Of a stretch of DNA of 11,518 nucleotides, positions 1-6,038 are shown one piece after another. The stretch comes from Bifidobacterium breve (lineage in GTDB: Bacteria > Actinomycetota > Actinomycetes > S36-B12): positions 1 to 11,518 of the forward strand of contig CALPZT020000018.1 in assembly GCA_943328365.2 (NCBI GenBank), written 5' to 3'. Each line of letters begins with the position of its first letter. The first letter of the stretch is position 1. Made by a program: the position numbers and the translations under genes. The notes beneath the pieces were generated by a model. The model was not told the DNA's origin, searched no databases, and saw nothing but the letters and a program-made list of their open reading frames with translations.

Positions 1-179
1 GCGAGGCCGGTGTGGTCCGCATGCGCTTCGGTCTCACCGATGGGCAGCCCAAGACCCTCGACGAGATCGGCAAGGTCTACGGAGTCACCCGCGAGCGCAT
101 CCGTCAGATCGAGAGCAAGACGATGTCCAAGCTCCGGCACCCATCGCGTTCGCAGGTTCTGCGCGACTACCTCGACTAG
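1..179 (+). CDS. Primary RNA polymerase sigma factor, C-terminal fragment (region 4)
   Basis: The reading frame is open from the window edge (first complete codon at base 3) to TAG at 177-179. It encodes the last 59 residues of a sigma-70 family principal sigma factor (RpoD/SigA/HrdB type). Region 4.2 is clear: RMRFGL, then the helix-turn-helix segment TLDEIGKVYGVTRERIRQIE, which contacts the -35 promoter element, then SKLRHPSRSQVLRDYLD at the C-terminus. The LRHPSRSQVLRDYLD ending is typical of actinobacterial housekeeping sigma factors and not of ECF or SigB-type factors. The protein directs core RNA polymerase to housekeeping promoters. The gene is cut by the window, so regions 1-3 cannot be judged. 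Two hairpins follow the stop. The family call is very secure; hrdB, sigA and rpoD are alternative names for the same gene, so no symbol is given. Confidence 0.95.
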   Translation, partial: EAGVVRMRFGLTDGQPKTLDEIGKVYGVTRERIRQIESKTMSKLRHPSRSQVLRDYLD

Positions 180-187
180 GCCGCACG

Positions 188-215
188 CGTTCGGCTCGCG
201 GTTGCGGGCCGAACG
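188..215 (+). terminator. Hairpin terminator after the sigma factor gene
   Basis: A 12-bp stem (188-199 with 204-215, one G-T pair) encloses a 4-base loop. It starts 9 bases after the sigma factor stop codon. No U-run follows, which is common for intrinsic terminators in high-GC actinobacteria. Its position directly after the stop supports a role in ending the sigma factor transcript. Confidence 0.6.
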
Positions 216-221
216 GGAAGG

Positions 222-240
222 CCCCAGCAGGTCGCTGGGG
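222..240. terminator. Second hairpin between convergent genes, possibly bidirectional
   Basis: CCCCAGC (222-228) pairs perfectly with GCTGGGG (234-240) across a 5-base loop. It lies between the convergent sigma factor and scpB genes, 8 bases from the scpB stop. A perfect stem works on either strand, so it may stop both transcripts. Neither side has a clear U-run. Confidence 0.5.
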
Positions 241-248
241 AAAGTGCA

Positions 249-1031
249 CTAGGCGCCGGTGAAGTTCGGCGAACGTCGCTCGGCGAATGCGGCAATGCCC
301 TCGAGGTAATCCGCACTTCGCCAGGCAAGGTTGCGCCGGCTTGTCAGGTGTTCGAAGGTGCTGCTCGTCAGAGGCGAGGCATCGGTCAGTGCCGTCATCT
401 CGGCCTTGATTGCAGCAATCGCGAGCGGGGCGAGCGATGCGATGCGGGTGGCGAGCACGCCAGCCTCGCTCGTGAGCTCAGGCTCGCTGGCGACGAGGCG
501 ATTGACGACGCCAAAGCCAGCCATCTGCTCGGCGGTGAGTGGGTTGGCGGTGAAGAACATCTCCTTGGCGATGTTCAGGGGCAGGCCGCTCACGAAGTGG
601 GCGACGCCAGCGGTGTTGTAGGGGACACCGAGCTTGGCTGGCGTGATCGCGAAACTGGCCGTCCGCATTGCGACGACGAGGTCGCACGTGAGGACCAGAT
701 CGCAGGCGCCGCCCCAGACCCCTCCCTCGACCGCAGCGATGACCGGGAATGGAGTTCGGCGGATCGTCCGAAAGAGGTTCTCGAGCGGGTTGGTCCAGGT
801 GAGTGGATCAGTGCCGTCGGACGGTAGTTCGGTGATGTCGTGACCTGCAGACCAGGTCGACACGCCCGGCTCGGCACGGATGATGAGCGCCCGCACCGAA
901 ACCGCCTCGGCGGAGAGGATTGCCGCGGTGAGTTCGTTCAGCAGCGCGCTTGACAGGGCGTTGCGCTGACGATCGTTAGCGATGGTGAGCGTGGTGACGT
1001 GACCGGCTGTCTCGGTTCTCAGGAGTGTCAT
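249..1031 (-). CDS. scpB: Methylmalonyl-CoA decarboxylase (crotonase superfamily)
   Basis: This protein belongs to the enoyl-CoA hydratase/isomerase (crotonase) fold and resembles E. coli ScpB (YgfG), which decarboxylates methylmalonyl-CoA to propionyl-CoA. Family-specific stretches are visible: SAGHDITELP, the oxyanion-hole glycine region EGGVWGGA, the active-site loop TPAKLGVPYN, the stretch KEMFFTANPLTAEQ, and the tail SADYLEGIAAFAERRSPNF. Counting from an upstream TTG (1035-1037), the His, Gly and Tyr of these motifs fall at 66, 110 and 140, the same numbers as in the E. coli enzyme, where Tyr140 is in the active site. The length (260-262 residues) equals the family norm. I chose ATG at 1029-1031 because neither start has a good Shine-Dalgarno sequence and ATG is the stronger codon; TTG at 1037 would add two residues. 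It lies 17 bases downstream of the DUF7455 gene and is probably co-transcribed. No methylmalonyl-CoA mutase or CoA transferase gene is nearby. Confidence 0.85.
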   Translation of the reverse strand: MTLLRTETAGHVTTLTIANDRQRNALSSALLNELTAAILSAEAVSVRALIIRAEPGVSTWSAGHDITELPSDGTDPLTWTNPLENLFRTIRRTPFPVIAAVEGGVWGGACDLVLTCDLVVAMRTASFAITPAKLGVPYNTAGVAHFVSGLPLNIAKEMFFTANPLTAEQMAGFGVVNRLVASEPELTSEAGVLATRIASLAPLAIAAIKAEMTALTDASPLTSSTFEHLTSRRNLAWRSADYLEGIAAFAERRSPNFTGA

Positions 1032-1048
1032 CGACAACCGGCAGGGGA

Positions 1049-1267
1049 CTAGCGGTTATCGGTGGCAGGAACGGCAGTCAGGCGATGAGTCTCGTCGACC
1101 ACCTCAACGGCCTGCGCACGAAGGACCTGCTCGTGACGGCTCCAGTGGTGACCGCAGAAGAGCAGGTCAACGCCGCCGGGAAGAACGACCCGAACATAGG
1201 CTTGCGCGGCGCAGCGATCGCACCGGTCGGTCGTGCTGAGTGCCGGCGCAGTCATCGTGGTTGTCAT
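1049..1267 (-). CDS. DUF7455-type small cysteine protein
   Basis: This is a 72-residue protein of unknown function, of the kind commonly found near primary sigma factor and type II topoisomerase genes in actinobacteria (remembered, not searched). The core reads DRCDRCAAQAYVRVVLPGG, then LLFCGHHWSRHE. The CDRC pair plus the FCGHH cysteine and histidines look like a small zinc-ribbon or treble-clef metal site; metal binding is inferred. The N-terminus is Thr/Ala-rich and probably disordered. The ATG at 1265-1267 is chosen because GGAGG lies 11 bases upstream. A GTG at 1277-1279 is less likely because it overlaps that GGAGG. The protein has no signal peptide or membrane segment, so it should be cytoplasmic. 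It is the first gene of a probable two-gene unit with scpB and is divergent from parE. Confidence 0.8.
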   Translation of the reverse strand: MTTTMTAPALSTTDRCDRCAAQAYVRVVLPGGVDLLFCGHHWSRHEQVLRAQAVEVVDETHRLTAVPATDNR

Positions 1268-1299
1268 GGACGTAAGCACCTCCGCTGTCGTTCAAGATC

Positions 1300-1328
1300 A
1301 ACCTCATGGTGACCCTTGTATGGGTCAA
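1300..1328 (-). promoter_or_regulatory. Promoter for the DUF7455-scpB unit
   Basis: On the minus strand a TTGACC -35 box (1323-1328) is followed after 17 bases by GAGGTT (1300-1305), one base away from the TAGGTT seen before parE. The expected start of transcription is near 1293, giving a leader of about 25 bases that contains the GGAGG ribosome-binding site. An inverted repeat at 1310-1327 overlaps the -35 box. Confidence 0.5.
1310..1327. repeat. Inverted repeat overlapping the DUF7455 promoter
   Basis: TGACCC (1310-1315) and GGGTCA (1322-1327) form perfect 6-base arms around a 6-base spacer. The right arm includes most of the minus-strand -35 box. The layout suits a dimeric repressor site, but the regulator is unknown and chance occurrence is possible. 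Confidence 0.4.
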
Positions 1329-1397
1329 CAGTCTCCCACCCCCGGGATGTTCCCGTGTCGGCGCGCCGGAATAGTTCACCGTGGGCGAACGTCTTCG

Positions 1398-1413
1398 TGT
1401 GAGGGGACTCACA
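1398..1413. repeat. Inverted repeat upstream of parE
   Basis: TGTGAG (1398-1403) and CTCACA (1408-1413) are perfect 6-base arms separated by GGGA. The repeat is centred about 57 bases upstream of the parE -10 box. It could be a protein-binding site; this is inferred from symmetry and position only. Confidence 0.4.
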
Positions 1414-1427
1414 GCCCGCACGACACG

Positions 1428-1441
1428 GCTCGCAGGCGAGC
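1428..1441. repeat. Inverted repeat at the parE -35 region
   Basis: GCTCGC (1428-1433) and GCGAGC (1436-1441) are perfect arms around a 2-base centre. If parE transcription starts at its ATG, this palindrome overlaps the -35 region, where no TTGACA-like box is present. A protein bound here could repress or activate parE. Confidence 0.4.
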
Positions 1442-1462
1442 GTGGCTGTCAGGCCTGCTCGG

Positions 1463-1468
1463 TAGGTT
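1463..1468 (+). promoter_or_regulatory. -10 box of parE, leaderless type
   Basis: TAGGTT ends 6 bases before the parE ATG at 1475. This spacing places the transcription start at or next to the ATG, which is the known geometry of leaderless actinobacterial mRNAs. There is no well-placed Shine-Dalgarno sequence. The -35 region is not consensus. Confidence 0.6.
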
Positions 1469-1474
1469 GACTCC

Positions 1475-3592
1475 ATGACACGTGCCGCGCCGCCCGCCCG
1501 TTCATCGGCTGCAACGAGCGCGAAGCAGGATGCCAGCGAGGGCTACTCCGCGAAGAACCTGGCGGTCCTCGAGGGCCTCGAGGCGGTGCGCAAGCGCCCC
1601 GGCATGTATATCGGGTCCAATGACGGCCGCGGCCTCATGCATTGCCTGTGGGAGATCGTCGACAACTCCGTCGACGAAGCGCTCGGCGGCCATTGCTCGA
1701 CCATCATCATCACGCTCCACCCCGATGGCTCGGCAGAGGTCGCCGACAACGGCCGCGGGATCCCCGTCGACATCGAGAAGAAGACAAAGCTCACCGGAGT
1801 CGAAGTTGTGCTCACCAAGCTCCACGCCGGCGGCAAGTTCGGTGGCGGTTCCTACAACGCCTCCGGTGGGCTGCACGGAGTCGGGGCTTCAGTCGTCAAC
1901 GCTCTGTCATCCCGGCTCGACGTCGAGGTCGACCGTGGCGGGAAGATCCACCGGATGTCCTTTCGGCGTGGCGTTCCCGGGGTCTTCGACGGGCCCGACG
2001 AGCAGGCAGACTTCACCAAGAAGGGCGGCCTGACCATCGCCGGCACGTGCCCTCGGACCCGTACCGGCACCAGGGTTCGCTGGTGGGCAGACAAGCAGGT
2101 CTTCACGAAGGACGCCGCATACGACCGCGAGGCACTGCGGGAGCGGGCGATTCAGAGCACATTTCTCGTTCCCGGGCTCTCCATCGCCATCCATGACCTC
2201 CGTGATCCAGACGACCTCATCGGCGAGACCTTCCAGCACAAGGGCGGCATCGGCGAGTATGTCGAGGCGATCTCCTCGGGCGACGCAGTGTCGCCTGTCA
2301 TCCGGCTGCAGGGGAGCGGTCATTTCCACGAGACGGTTCCCGTGCTCGACGACAAGGGTCACATGACCCCGGAGGAGGTCGAGCGAGAACTCGGCGTCGA
2401 CATTGCCCTGCGCTGGGACACCGGATATGAAAGCAACGTCCGATCCTTCGTGAACGTGATCGCGACCCCGAAGGGGGGCACCCATGTCGCCGGGTTCGAG
2501 CGGGCGCTCGTGAAGGTGGTCAATGATCAACTGCGCACGGCCAAGGTGCTGAGGGCGAGCGAGGACAACGTCGCCAAGGATGACTGCCTCGAGGGGCTCA
2601 CCGCCGTCGTCACCATTCGACTCGCGGAGCCGCAGTTCGAGGGCCAGACCAAGGAGATTCTCGGCACTCCTGCAGCAACGCGCATCGTGAGCAACGTGGT
2701 GTCCAAGGAGCTGTCGTCCTGGTTCACATCGCCCCCTCGCGGCGACAAGATGGCCACGAAGGCAGTCCTCGACAAGGTGGCGAACGGCATGCGTGCGAGG
2801 GTCTCTGCGCGTGCCCATCGAGATACCCAACGACGCAAGACCGCCCTCGAGTCGTCGGCGCTTCCCGCGAAGCTCGTCGATTGCAGGAGCGATGAGGTGG
2901 AGCGAAGCGAACTGTTCATCGTCGAGGGCGACAGCGCGCTCGGTACGGCAAAGACCGCGAGGAGCTCGGATTACCAGGCATTGCTGCCTATCCGGGGCAA
3001 GATCCTCAACGTCCAGAAGTCGTCCCTGTCCGACATGCTCAAGAATACTGAGTGCGCCTCGATCATCCAGGTGATTGGTGCCGGGTCGGGGCGGTCCTTC
3101 GACCTTGATCAAGCCCGGTACGGCAAGGTGATTCTCATGTCCGACGCTGACGTCGACGGCGCCCACATCCGATGCCTCCTCCTCACCCTGATTCATTCCT
3201 ACCTTCGTCCGCTGCTCGATGCGGGCCGGGTGTTTGCCGCCGTGCCACCCCTGCATCGCGTCGAGATCATCAACCCCGGAAGCAAGGCCAACGAGGTGAT
3301 CTATACCTACTCCGATGCCGAGATGAAGGCCGTGCTTGCCGATGCCCACAAGCGCGGTCGCAAGGTGAAGGATCCCGTGCAGCGCTACAAGGGCCTTGGC
3401 GAAATGGATGCCTCCCAGCTTCGCGAGACAACGATGGACCCAGCGCATCGCACGCTGCGGCGCATGACGATGGGTGACGCCGAAGCGGCTCGCCGGGTGT
3501 TCGACCTGCTCATGGGCAATGATGTGGCACCGCGCAAGGAGTTCATCGTCGACGGCGCATCCGGGCTCGATCGTGATCGCATCGACGCCTGA
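1475..3592 (+). CDS. parE: DNA topoisomerase IV subunit B (ATPase subunit)
   Basis: This 705-residue GyrB/ParE-family protein supplies ATP hydrolysis and the TOPRIM half of the cleavage site of a type II topoisomerase. The GHKL ATPase is intact: catalytic Glu60 and Asn64 in WEIVDNSVDEA, Asp91 in DNGRGIP, the glycine-rich lid HGVGASVVNA (134-143), and the QTK-loop lysine at 393. The TOPRIM domain has EGDSA (484-488) and the metal-binding SDADVDGAH (556-564). The gyrase-type PVQRYKGLGEMD is at 634-645. EGDSA is followed by LGTAK, where most gyrases have GGSAK; I recall this as the form in actinobacterial ParE-type (second GyrB-like) proteins. The N-terminus (1-22) is Ala/Ser-rich and probably disordered. 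The partner is the ParC-like protein at 7009-9462. A second gyrase B proper is expected elsewhere in the genome. The start is ATG at 1475, just after a TAGGTT box, implying a leaderless mRNA. TGA ends at 3592. Confidence 0.93.
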   Translation: MTRAAPPARSSAATSAKQDASEGYSAKNLAVLEGLEAVRKRPGMYIGSNDGRGLMHCLWEIVDNSVDEALGGHCSTIIITLHPDGSAEVADNGRGIPVDIEKKTKLTGVEVVLTKLHAGGKFGGGSYNASGGLHGVGASVVNALSSRLDVEVDRGGKIHRMSFRRGVPGVFDGPDEQADFTKKGGLTIAGTCPRTRTGTRVRWWADKQVFTKDAAYDREALRERAIQSTFLVPGLSIAIHDLRDPDDLIGETFQHKGGIGEYVEAISSGDAVSPVIRLQGSGHFHETVPVLDDKGHMTPEEVERELGVDIALRWDTGYESNVRSFVNVIATPKGGTHVAGFERALVKVVNDQLRTAKVLRASEDNVAKDDCLEGLTAVVTIRLAEPQFEGQTKEILGTPAATRIVSNVVSKELSSWFTSPPRGDKMATKAVLDKVANGMRARVSARAHRDTQRRKTALESSALPAKLVDCRSDEVERSELFIVEGDSALGTAKTARSSDYQALLPIRGKILNVQKSSLSDMLKNTECASIIQVIGAGSGRSFDLDQARYGKVILMSDADVDGAHIRCLLLTLIHSYLRPLLDAGRVFAAVPPLHRVEIINPGSKANEVIYTYSDAEMKAVLADAHKRGRKVKDPVQRYKGLGEMDASQLRETTMDPAHRTLRRMTMGDAEAARRVFDLLMGNDVAPRKEFIVDGASGLDRDRIDA

Positions 3593-3594
3593 TC

Positions 3595-3620
3595 GCCCGG
3601 ATCGAGCAACCGTGCCGGGC
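3595..3620 (+). terminator. Possible terminator after parE
   Basis: GCCCGG (3595-3600) can pair with CCGGGC (3615-3620) across a 14-base loop, beginning 2 bases after the parE stop. There is no U-run and the loop is long, so termination is only possible. Confidence 0.3.
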
Positions 3621-3653
3621 GTGCCCCGGATCGGTCAGGCGGACTCTCGTCGA

Positions 3654-3659
3654 TAGCCT
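3654..3659 (+). promoter_or_regulatory. -10 box of the carbonic anhydrase gene, leaderless type
   Basis: TAGCCT lies 7 bases before the GTG at 3667, so the transcript probably begins at the start codon. No ribosome-binding site is present in the intervening bases. No clear -35 box is visible. Confidence 0.5.
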
Positions 3660-3666
3660 TGCGCCC

Positions 3667-4203
3667 GTGCCCATCTTCAACGCCGCTGACCTCGGCGTAT
3701 TTCCGCGGGGGGCCTTTGCAGACGTCCTTGCATCCAACGCCGAGTACGTGAAGTCCTTCGACGATGATGGGCTTACCGGCACTGCGGCCGCCGGGCTCGC
3801 CGTCATCACGTGCATGGACTCCCGTATCGACCCACTCGGAGTGCTTGGCATGAAGCGCGGCGACGTCAAGATCATGCGCAACGCAGGTGCGCGCGTTACC
3901 GATGACATGCTGCGCACGCTCATCCTCGCGACCTATCTGCTGGGCGTCTCAAGGGTCCTGGTGATGCCGCACACGAATTGCCGGATGGCCGGGGGCTCCG
4001 AGTCGACCATCCATGCTGCCATCCTCGCCGAGCATGGCATCGACACTCGCAGCGTCGAGTTCCGGACGGTTGACGACCAGGAGGCTGCGCTCATGACAGA
4101 CCTCGTGCGCATTCGATCCCACCCGCTGCTGCCAAGAGACCTCGTTGTCGGCGGGGCGATCTTCGACGTTCATACGGGCGCAATTCGCCCGCTTGACGCC
4201 TAG
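3667..4203 (+). CDS. Beta-class carbonic anhydrase
   Basis: This 178-residue protein should interconvert CO2 and bicarbonate at a zinc site. Zinc ligands of the beta class are present in the expected order: Cys49 in ITCMDSR, then His102 and Cys105 in MPHTNC. The Asp51-Arg53 dyad that controls access to the zinc is also present. Other family stretches are IMRNAGARVTDDMLRTL (69-85) and the C-terminal LVVGGAIFDVHTG. It is close in length and motifs to the short mycobacterial type exemplified by Rv1284 of M. tuberculosis. There is no signal peptide, so it should be cytoplasmic. It starts at GTG, 74 bases after parE, with its own TAGCCT box and no Shine-Dalgarno sequence. Role in this cell is inferred: bicarbonate supply for carboxylases or pH balance. 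Confidence 0.9.
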   Translation: MPIFNAADLGVFPRGAFADVLASNAEYVKSFDDDGLTGTAAAGLAVITCMDSRIDPLGVLGMKRGDVKIMRNAGARVTDDMLRTLILATYLLGVSRVLVMPHTNCRMAGGSESTIHAAILAEHGIDTRSVEFRTVDDQEAALMTDLVRIRSHPLLPRDLVVGGAIFDVHTGAIRPLDA

Positions 4204-4240
4204 CTTGACCCGTCCCCACCCCATCCCACCTTCCACATCT

Positions 4241-4322
4241 TGCCCAGATTCCGGGCCAGATGAGCGAATCACCAGTCGTACCAGCGATTGTTGTTCTGCT
4301 CACCCGGAATCCGGGCCAGATG
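4241..4322. repeat. Two direct repeats exactly 60 bases apart in a convergent gap
   Basis: The 22-base units 4241-4262 and 4301-4322 agree at 18 positions, with the last 13 (TCCGGGCCAGATG) identical. TTCCGGG in the first copy is also the complement of CCCGGAA in the second, and the second copy contains a local hairpin (CCCGG 4303-4307, CCGGG 4311-4315). The pair occupies the gap between carbonic anhydrase and tautomerase genes, and no recognised gene covers it. It may be a termination structure or the remains of a small duplication. Confidence 0.55.
4303..4315. terminator. Possible terminator between convergent genes
   Basis: CCCGG and CCGGG pair around a 3-base loop, 10 bases downstream of the tautomerase stop on the minus strand. 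The stem is short and no U-run follows, so this is a weak candidate. Confidence 0.25.
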
Positions 4323-4324
4323 GT

Positions 4325-4522
4325 TTAGGGAATTGGGGGTCTGGATGAGACTGGTTCGCCGCCGATGCCCCATGAATCCGCGCTCACCTCGTAGATGACC
4401 ACTCGGATTCTCCCCGGGTCGCCGCCGAGCGACTCGGCGGTGGCATCGGTCAGCCGTCGGATGAGATCGTGCTTCTGCTCGATGGTGCGCCCCTCGAGCA
4501 TCGTGATCTGGACGAATGGCAT
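4325..4522 (-). CDS. 4-oxalocrotonate tautomerase family protein
   Basis: This 65-residue protein starts MPFVQITML, so removal of the initiator Met exposes the N-terminal proline that is the catalytic base of the tautomerase superfamily. In mature numbering it keeps Pro1, Arg11 and Arg39, matching the key residues of 4-oxalocrotonate tautomerase; the Phe50 position is Trp, within WGIGGE. The length is near the family norm of about 62. Such subunits assemble into hexamers and move double bonds in unsaturated keto acids; the real substrate here is unknown, and no aromatic meta-cleavage genes are nearby. The start ATG (4520-4522) has GAGGAA 7 bases upstream. It is divergently transcribed from fprA, with a TAGCCT box at 4565-4570 as likely promoter, and it ends with TAA at 4325-4327. 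Confidence 0.85.
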   Translation of the reverse strand: MPFVQITMLEGRTIEQKHDLIRRLTDATAESLGGDPGRIRVVIYEVSADSWGIGGEPVSSRPPIP

Positions 4523-4564
4523 TGGCGTTCCTCGGTGGCTGGGCTGGTCGGATGGGCGAGAAGG

Positions 4565-4570
4565 AGGCTA
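4565..4570 (-). promoter_or_regulatory. Probable -10 box of the tautomerase gene
   Basis: On the minus strand TAGCCT, identical to the box before the carbonic anhydrase gene, lies 42 bases upstream of the ATG. It would give a leader of roughly 35 bases containing the GAGGAA ribosome-binding site. No good -35 box is visible. Confidence 0.35.
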
Positions 4571-4630
4571 GCGGCTGCCGCGATTGAGGCCGTCGCGCAC
4601 CTCCGCCCGAGGCGACGTGCAGGAGGGCAT

Positions 4631-4636
4631 TAGATT
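4631..4636 (+). promoter_or_regulatory. Probable -10 box of fprA
   Basis: TAGATT lies 40 bases upstream of the fprA ATG, leaving a leader of about 33 bases with GAGGAG at 4665-4670. The -35 region is not consensus. Confidence 0.4.
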
Positions 4637-4676
4637 TGCGCCCAGTTTGCGTGACCCAAGACTTGAGGAGTGACGA

Positions 4677-6038
4677 ATGACGCGTCCGCTGCGCATCGCG
4701 GTGATCGGTTCGGGTCCATCCGGCATGTATGCGGCAGACGCGCTTGCGAGCCAGGCCGACCTCGACGTGTCCGTCGACGTCATCGACCGCCTGCCCGTGC
4801 CGTTCGGGCTCGTCCGATATGGGGTGGCCCCTGACCACCTGAGCATCAGATCGGTTCGCGACACCCTCGACAAGGTTCTCGACAAGCCCGGGGTCCGATT
4901 CATCGGCAACCTCGAGGTGGGGGTGGACGTCTCGCTCGCTGAGCTCCACGAGTACTTCGATGCAGTGATCCTCACGTATGGCGCGTCGCGTGACCGCCGA
5001 CTCGAGATCGACGGGGAGGACCTCGACGGCAGCGTCGCCGCGACCGACTTCGTCGCCTGGTACTGCGGGCACCCTGACGCCGATCGCGCCACGTATGAGC
5101 GGCTCATCCCGTCGGCCACCTCCGTTGCCGTGGTCGGCGTGGGCAATGTCGCAATCGACGTGACAAGGGTGCTCGCCAAGACTGTTGGCGAGCTCGATGA
5201 GACGGACATGCCGCAGCATGTGCTCGACACCCTCGGGGCGTCGACGATCACCGATATCCACCTCCTCGGACGTCGGGGTCCGGCTCAGGCGACCTTCACG
5301 ACGAAGGAACTGCGTGAGCTCGGCGAACTGCTCGATGCCGACGTCATCGTCGATCCCGCGGACCTTGCCTTCGATGCAGCGAGCGATGAGGTGATTCGCA
5401 CCGACAAGGCGGTGGCGCGCAATGTCGAGGTCATCAAGGAGTGGGCTACCCGGGTTCCAGCCCGACGAAGCCGCCGCGTGCATGTTCACTTCCTCGCTCG
5501 CCCAGTTGAGCTGCGCGGCGATGACCGGGTGCGCGAGGTGACGGTCGAGCGCACGGCCCTTGATGGCTCCGGCGGCGTGACCGGCACGGGCGAATTCACG
5601 ACCATCAGTGCCGACTTCGTCGTGCGGAGCGTCGGCTACCGCGGTACCGGCCTTGGCGACGTCCCCTTCGATGCGAGGCGCGGTGTCATCCCCAACACCG
5701 ATGGCCGGGTGGAGCGAGATGGAATGCCGGTTGCCGGCGAGTACGTTGCGGGCTGGATCAAGCGCGGGCCGACGGGGATCATCGGGACGAACAAGAAGGA
5801 CGCGAACGCCACCGTGGCGTCGCTCCTCGCTGACCGAGACTCAGGCAGCCTGCCGGTTGCCCCGGCGGGGACAATCGACGAATTCGACGCACTGCTCGCT
5901 GGCCGGGGCATCACTGTCGTAACGACCGCTGGGTGGCGCGCCATTGACGCCGCCGAACGGGCACTTGGTTCGCCGGCCGGACGTGATCGCACGACCATTC
6001 ATGAGCGGCAGGCACTCATCGAGGCCTCGACGAACTAG
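4677..6038 (+). CDS. fprA: Ferredoxin--NADP+ reductase, adrenodoxin-reductase type
   Basis: This 453-residue flavoprotein should move electrons between NADPH and ferredoxin-like partners. It matches the FprA/adrenodoxin reductase family in length (M. tuberculosis FprA has 456 residues) and motifs. GSGPSGMYAA (11-20) binds the FAD ADP moiety; VPFGLVRYGVAPDH (41-54) is the family stretch following it. GVGNVAIDVTR (154-164) begins the NADP domain, with the basic pair Arg199-Arg200 in LLGRRGPAQATFTTKELREL likely to contact the 2'-phosphate of NADPH. GWIKRGPTGIIGTNK (359-373) closes the FAD site. It has no signal peptide and should be cytoplasmic. The start ATG has GAGGAG 6 bases upstream. It is divergent from the tautomerase gene and converges on the sucrase/ferredoxin-like gene, sharing a CTAG stop overlap. 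The usual partner ferredoxin gene is not in the window. Confidence 0.93.
   Translation: MTRPLRIAVIGSGPSGMYAADALASQADLDVSVDVIDRLPVPFGLVRYGVAPDHLSIRSVRDTLDKVLDKPGVRFIGNLEVGVDVSLAELHEYFDAVILTYGASRDRRLEIDGEDLDGSVAATDFVAWYCGHPDADRATYERLIPSATSVAVVGVGNVAIDVTRVLAKTVGELDETDMPQHVLDTLGASTITDIHLLGRRGPAQATFTTKELRELGELLDADVIVDPADLAFDAASDEVIRTDKAVARNVEVIKEWATRVPARRSRRVHVHFLARPVELRGDDRVREVTVERTALDGSGGVTGTGEFTTISADFVVRSVGYRGTGLGDVPFDARRGVIPNTDGRVERDGMPVAGEYVAGWIKRGPTGIIGTNKKDANATVASLLADRDSGSLPVAPAGTIDEFDALLAGRGITVVTTAGWRAIDAAERALGSPAGRDRTTIHERQALIEASTN

Noticed and set aside
348..827. A plus-strand open frame opposite scpB
   Set aside because: The minus strand encodes a complete crotonase-family protein with active-site motifs, and the plus-strand product resembles nothing.
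1374..1390. A GTTC...GAAC dyad upstream of parE as an SOS box
   Set aside because: The arms are only 4 bases and in the wrong order for LexA, with a 9-base spacer.
1907..3448. A 513-codon open frame on the minus strand opposite parE
   Set aside because: It lies wholly opposite a gene with intact motifs throughout. It has no recognisable domain, and long antisense frames are expected in high-GC DNA with G/C-biased third positions.
4269..5489. A 406-codon minus-strand open frame spanning the tautomerase region and the first part of fprA
   Set aside because: It overlaps two well-supported genes in other frames and shows no domain. Only its last residues cover unannotated DNA, and those are reported under the 60-base repeat.
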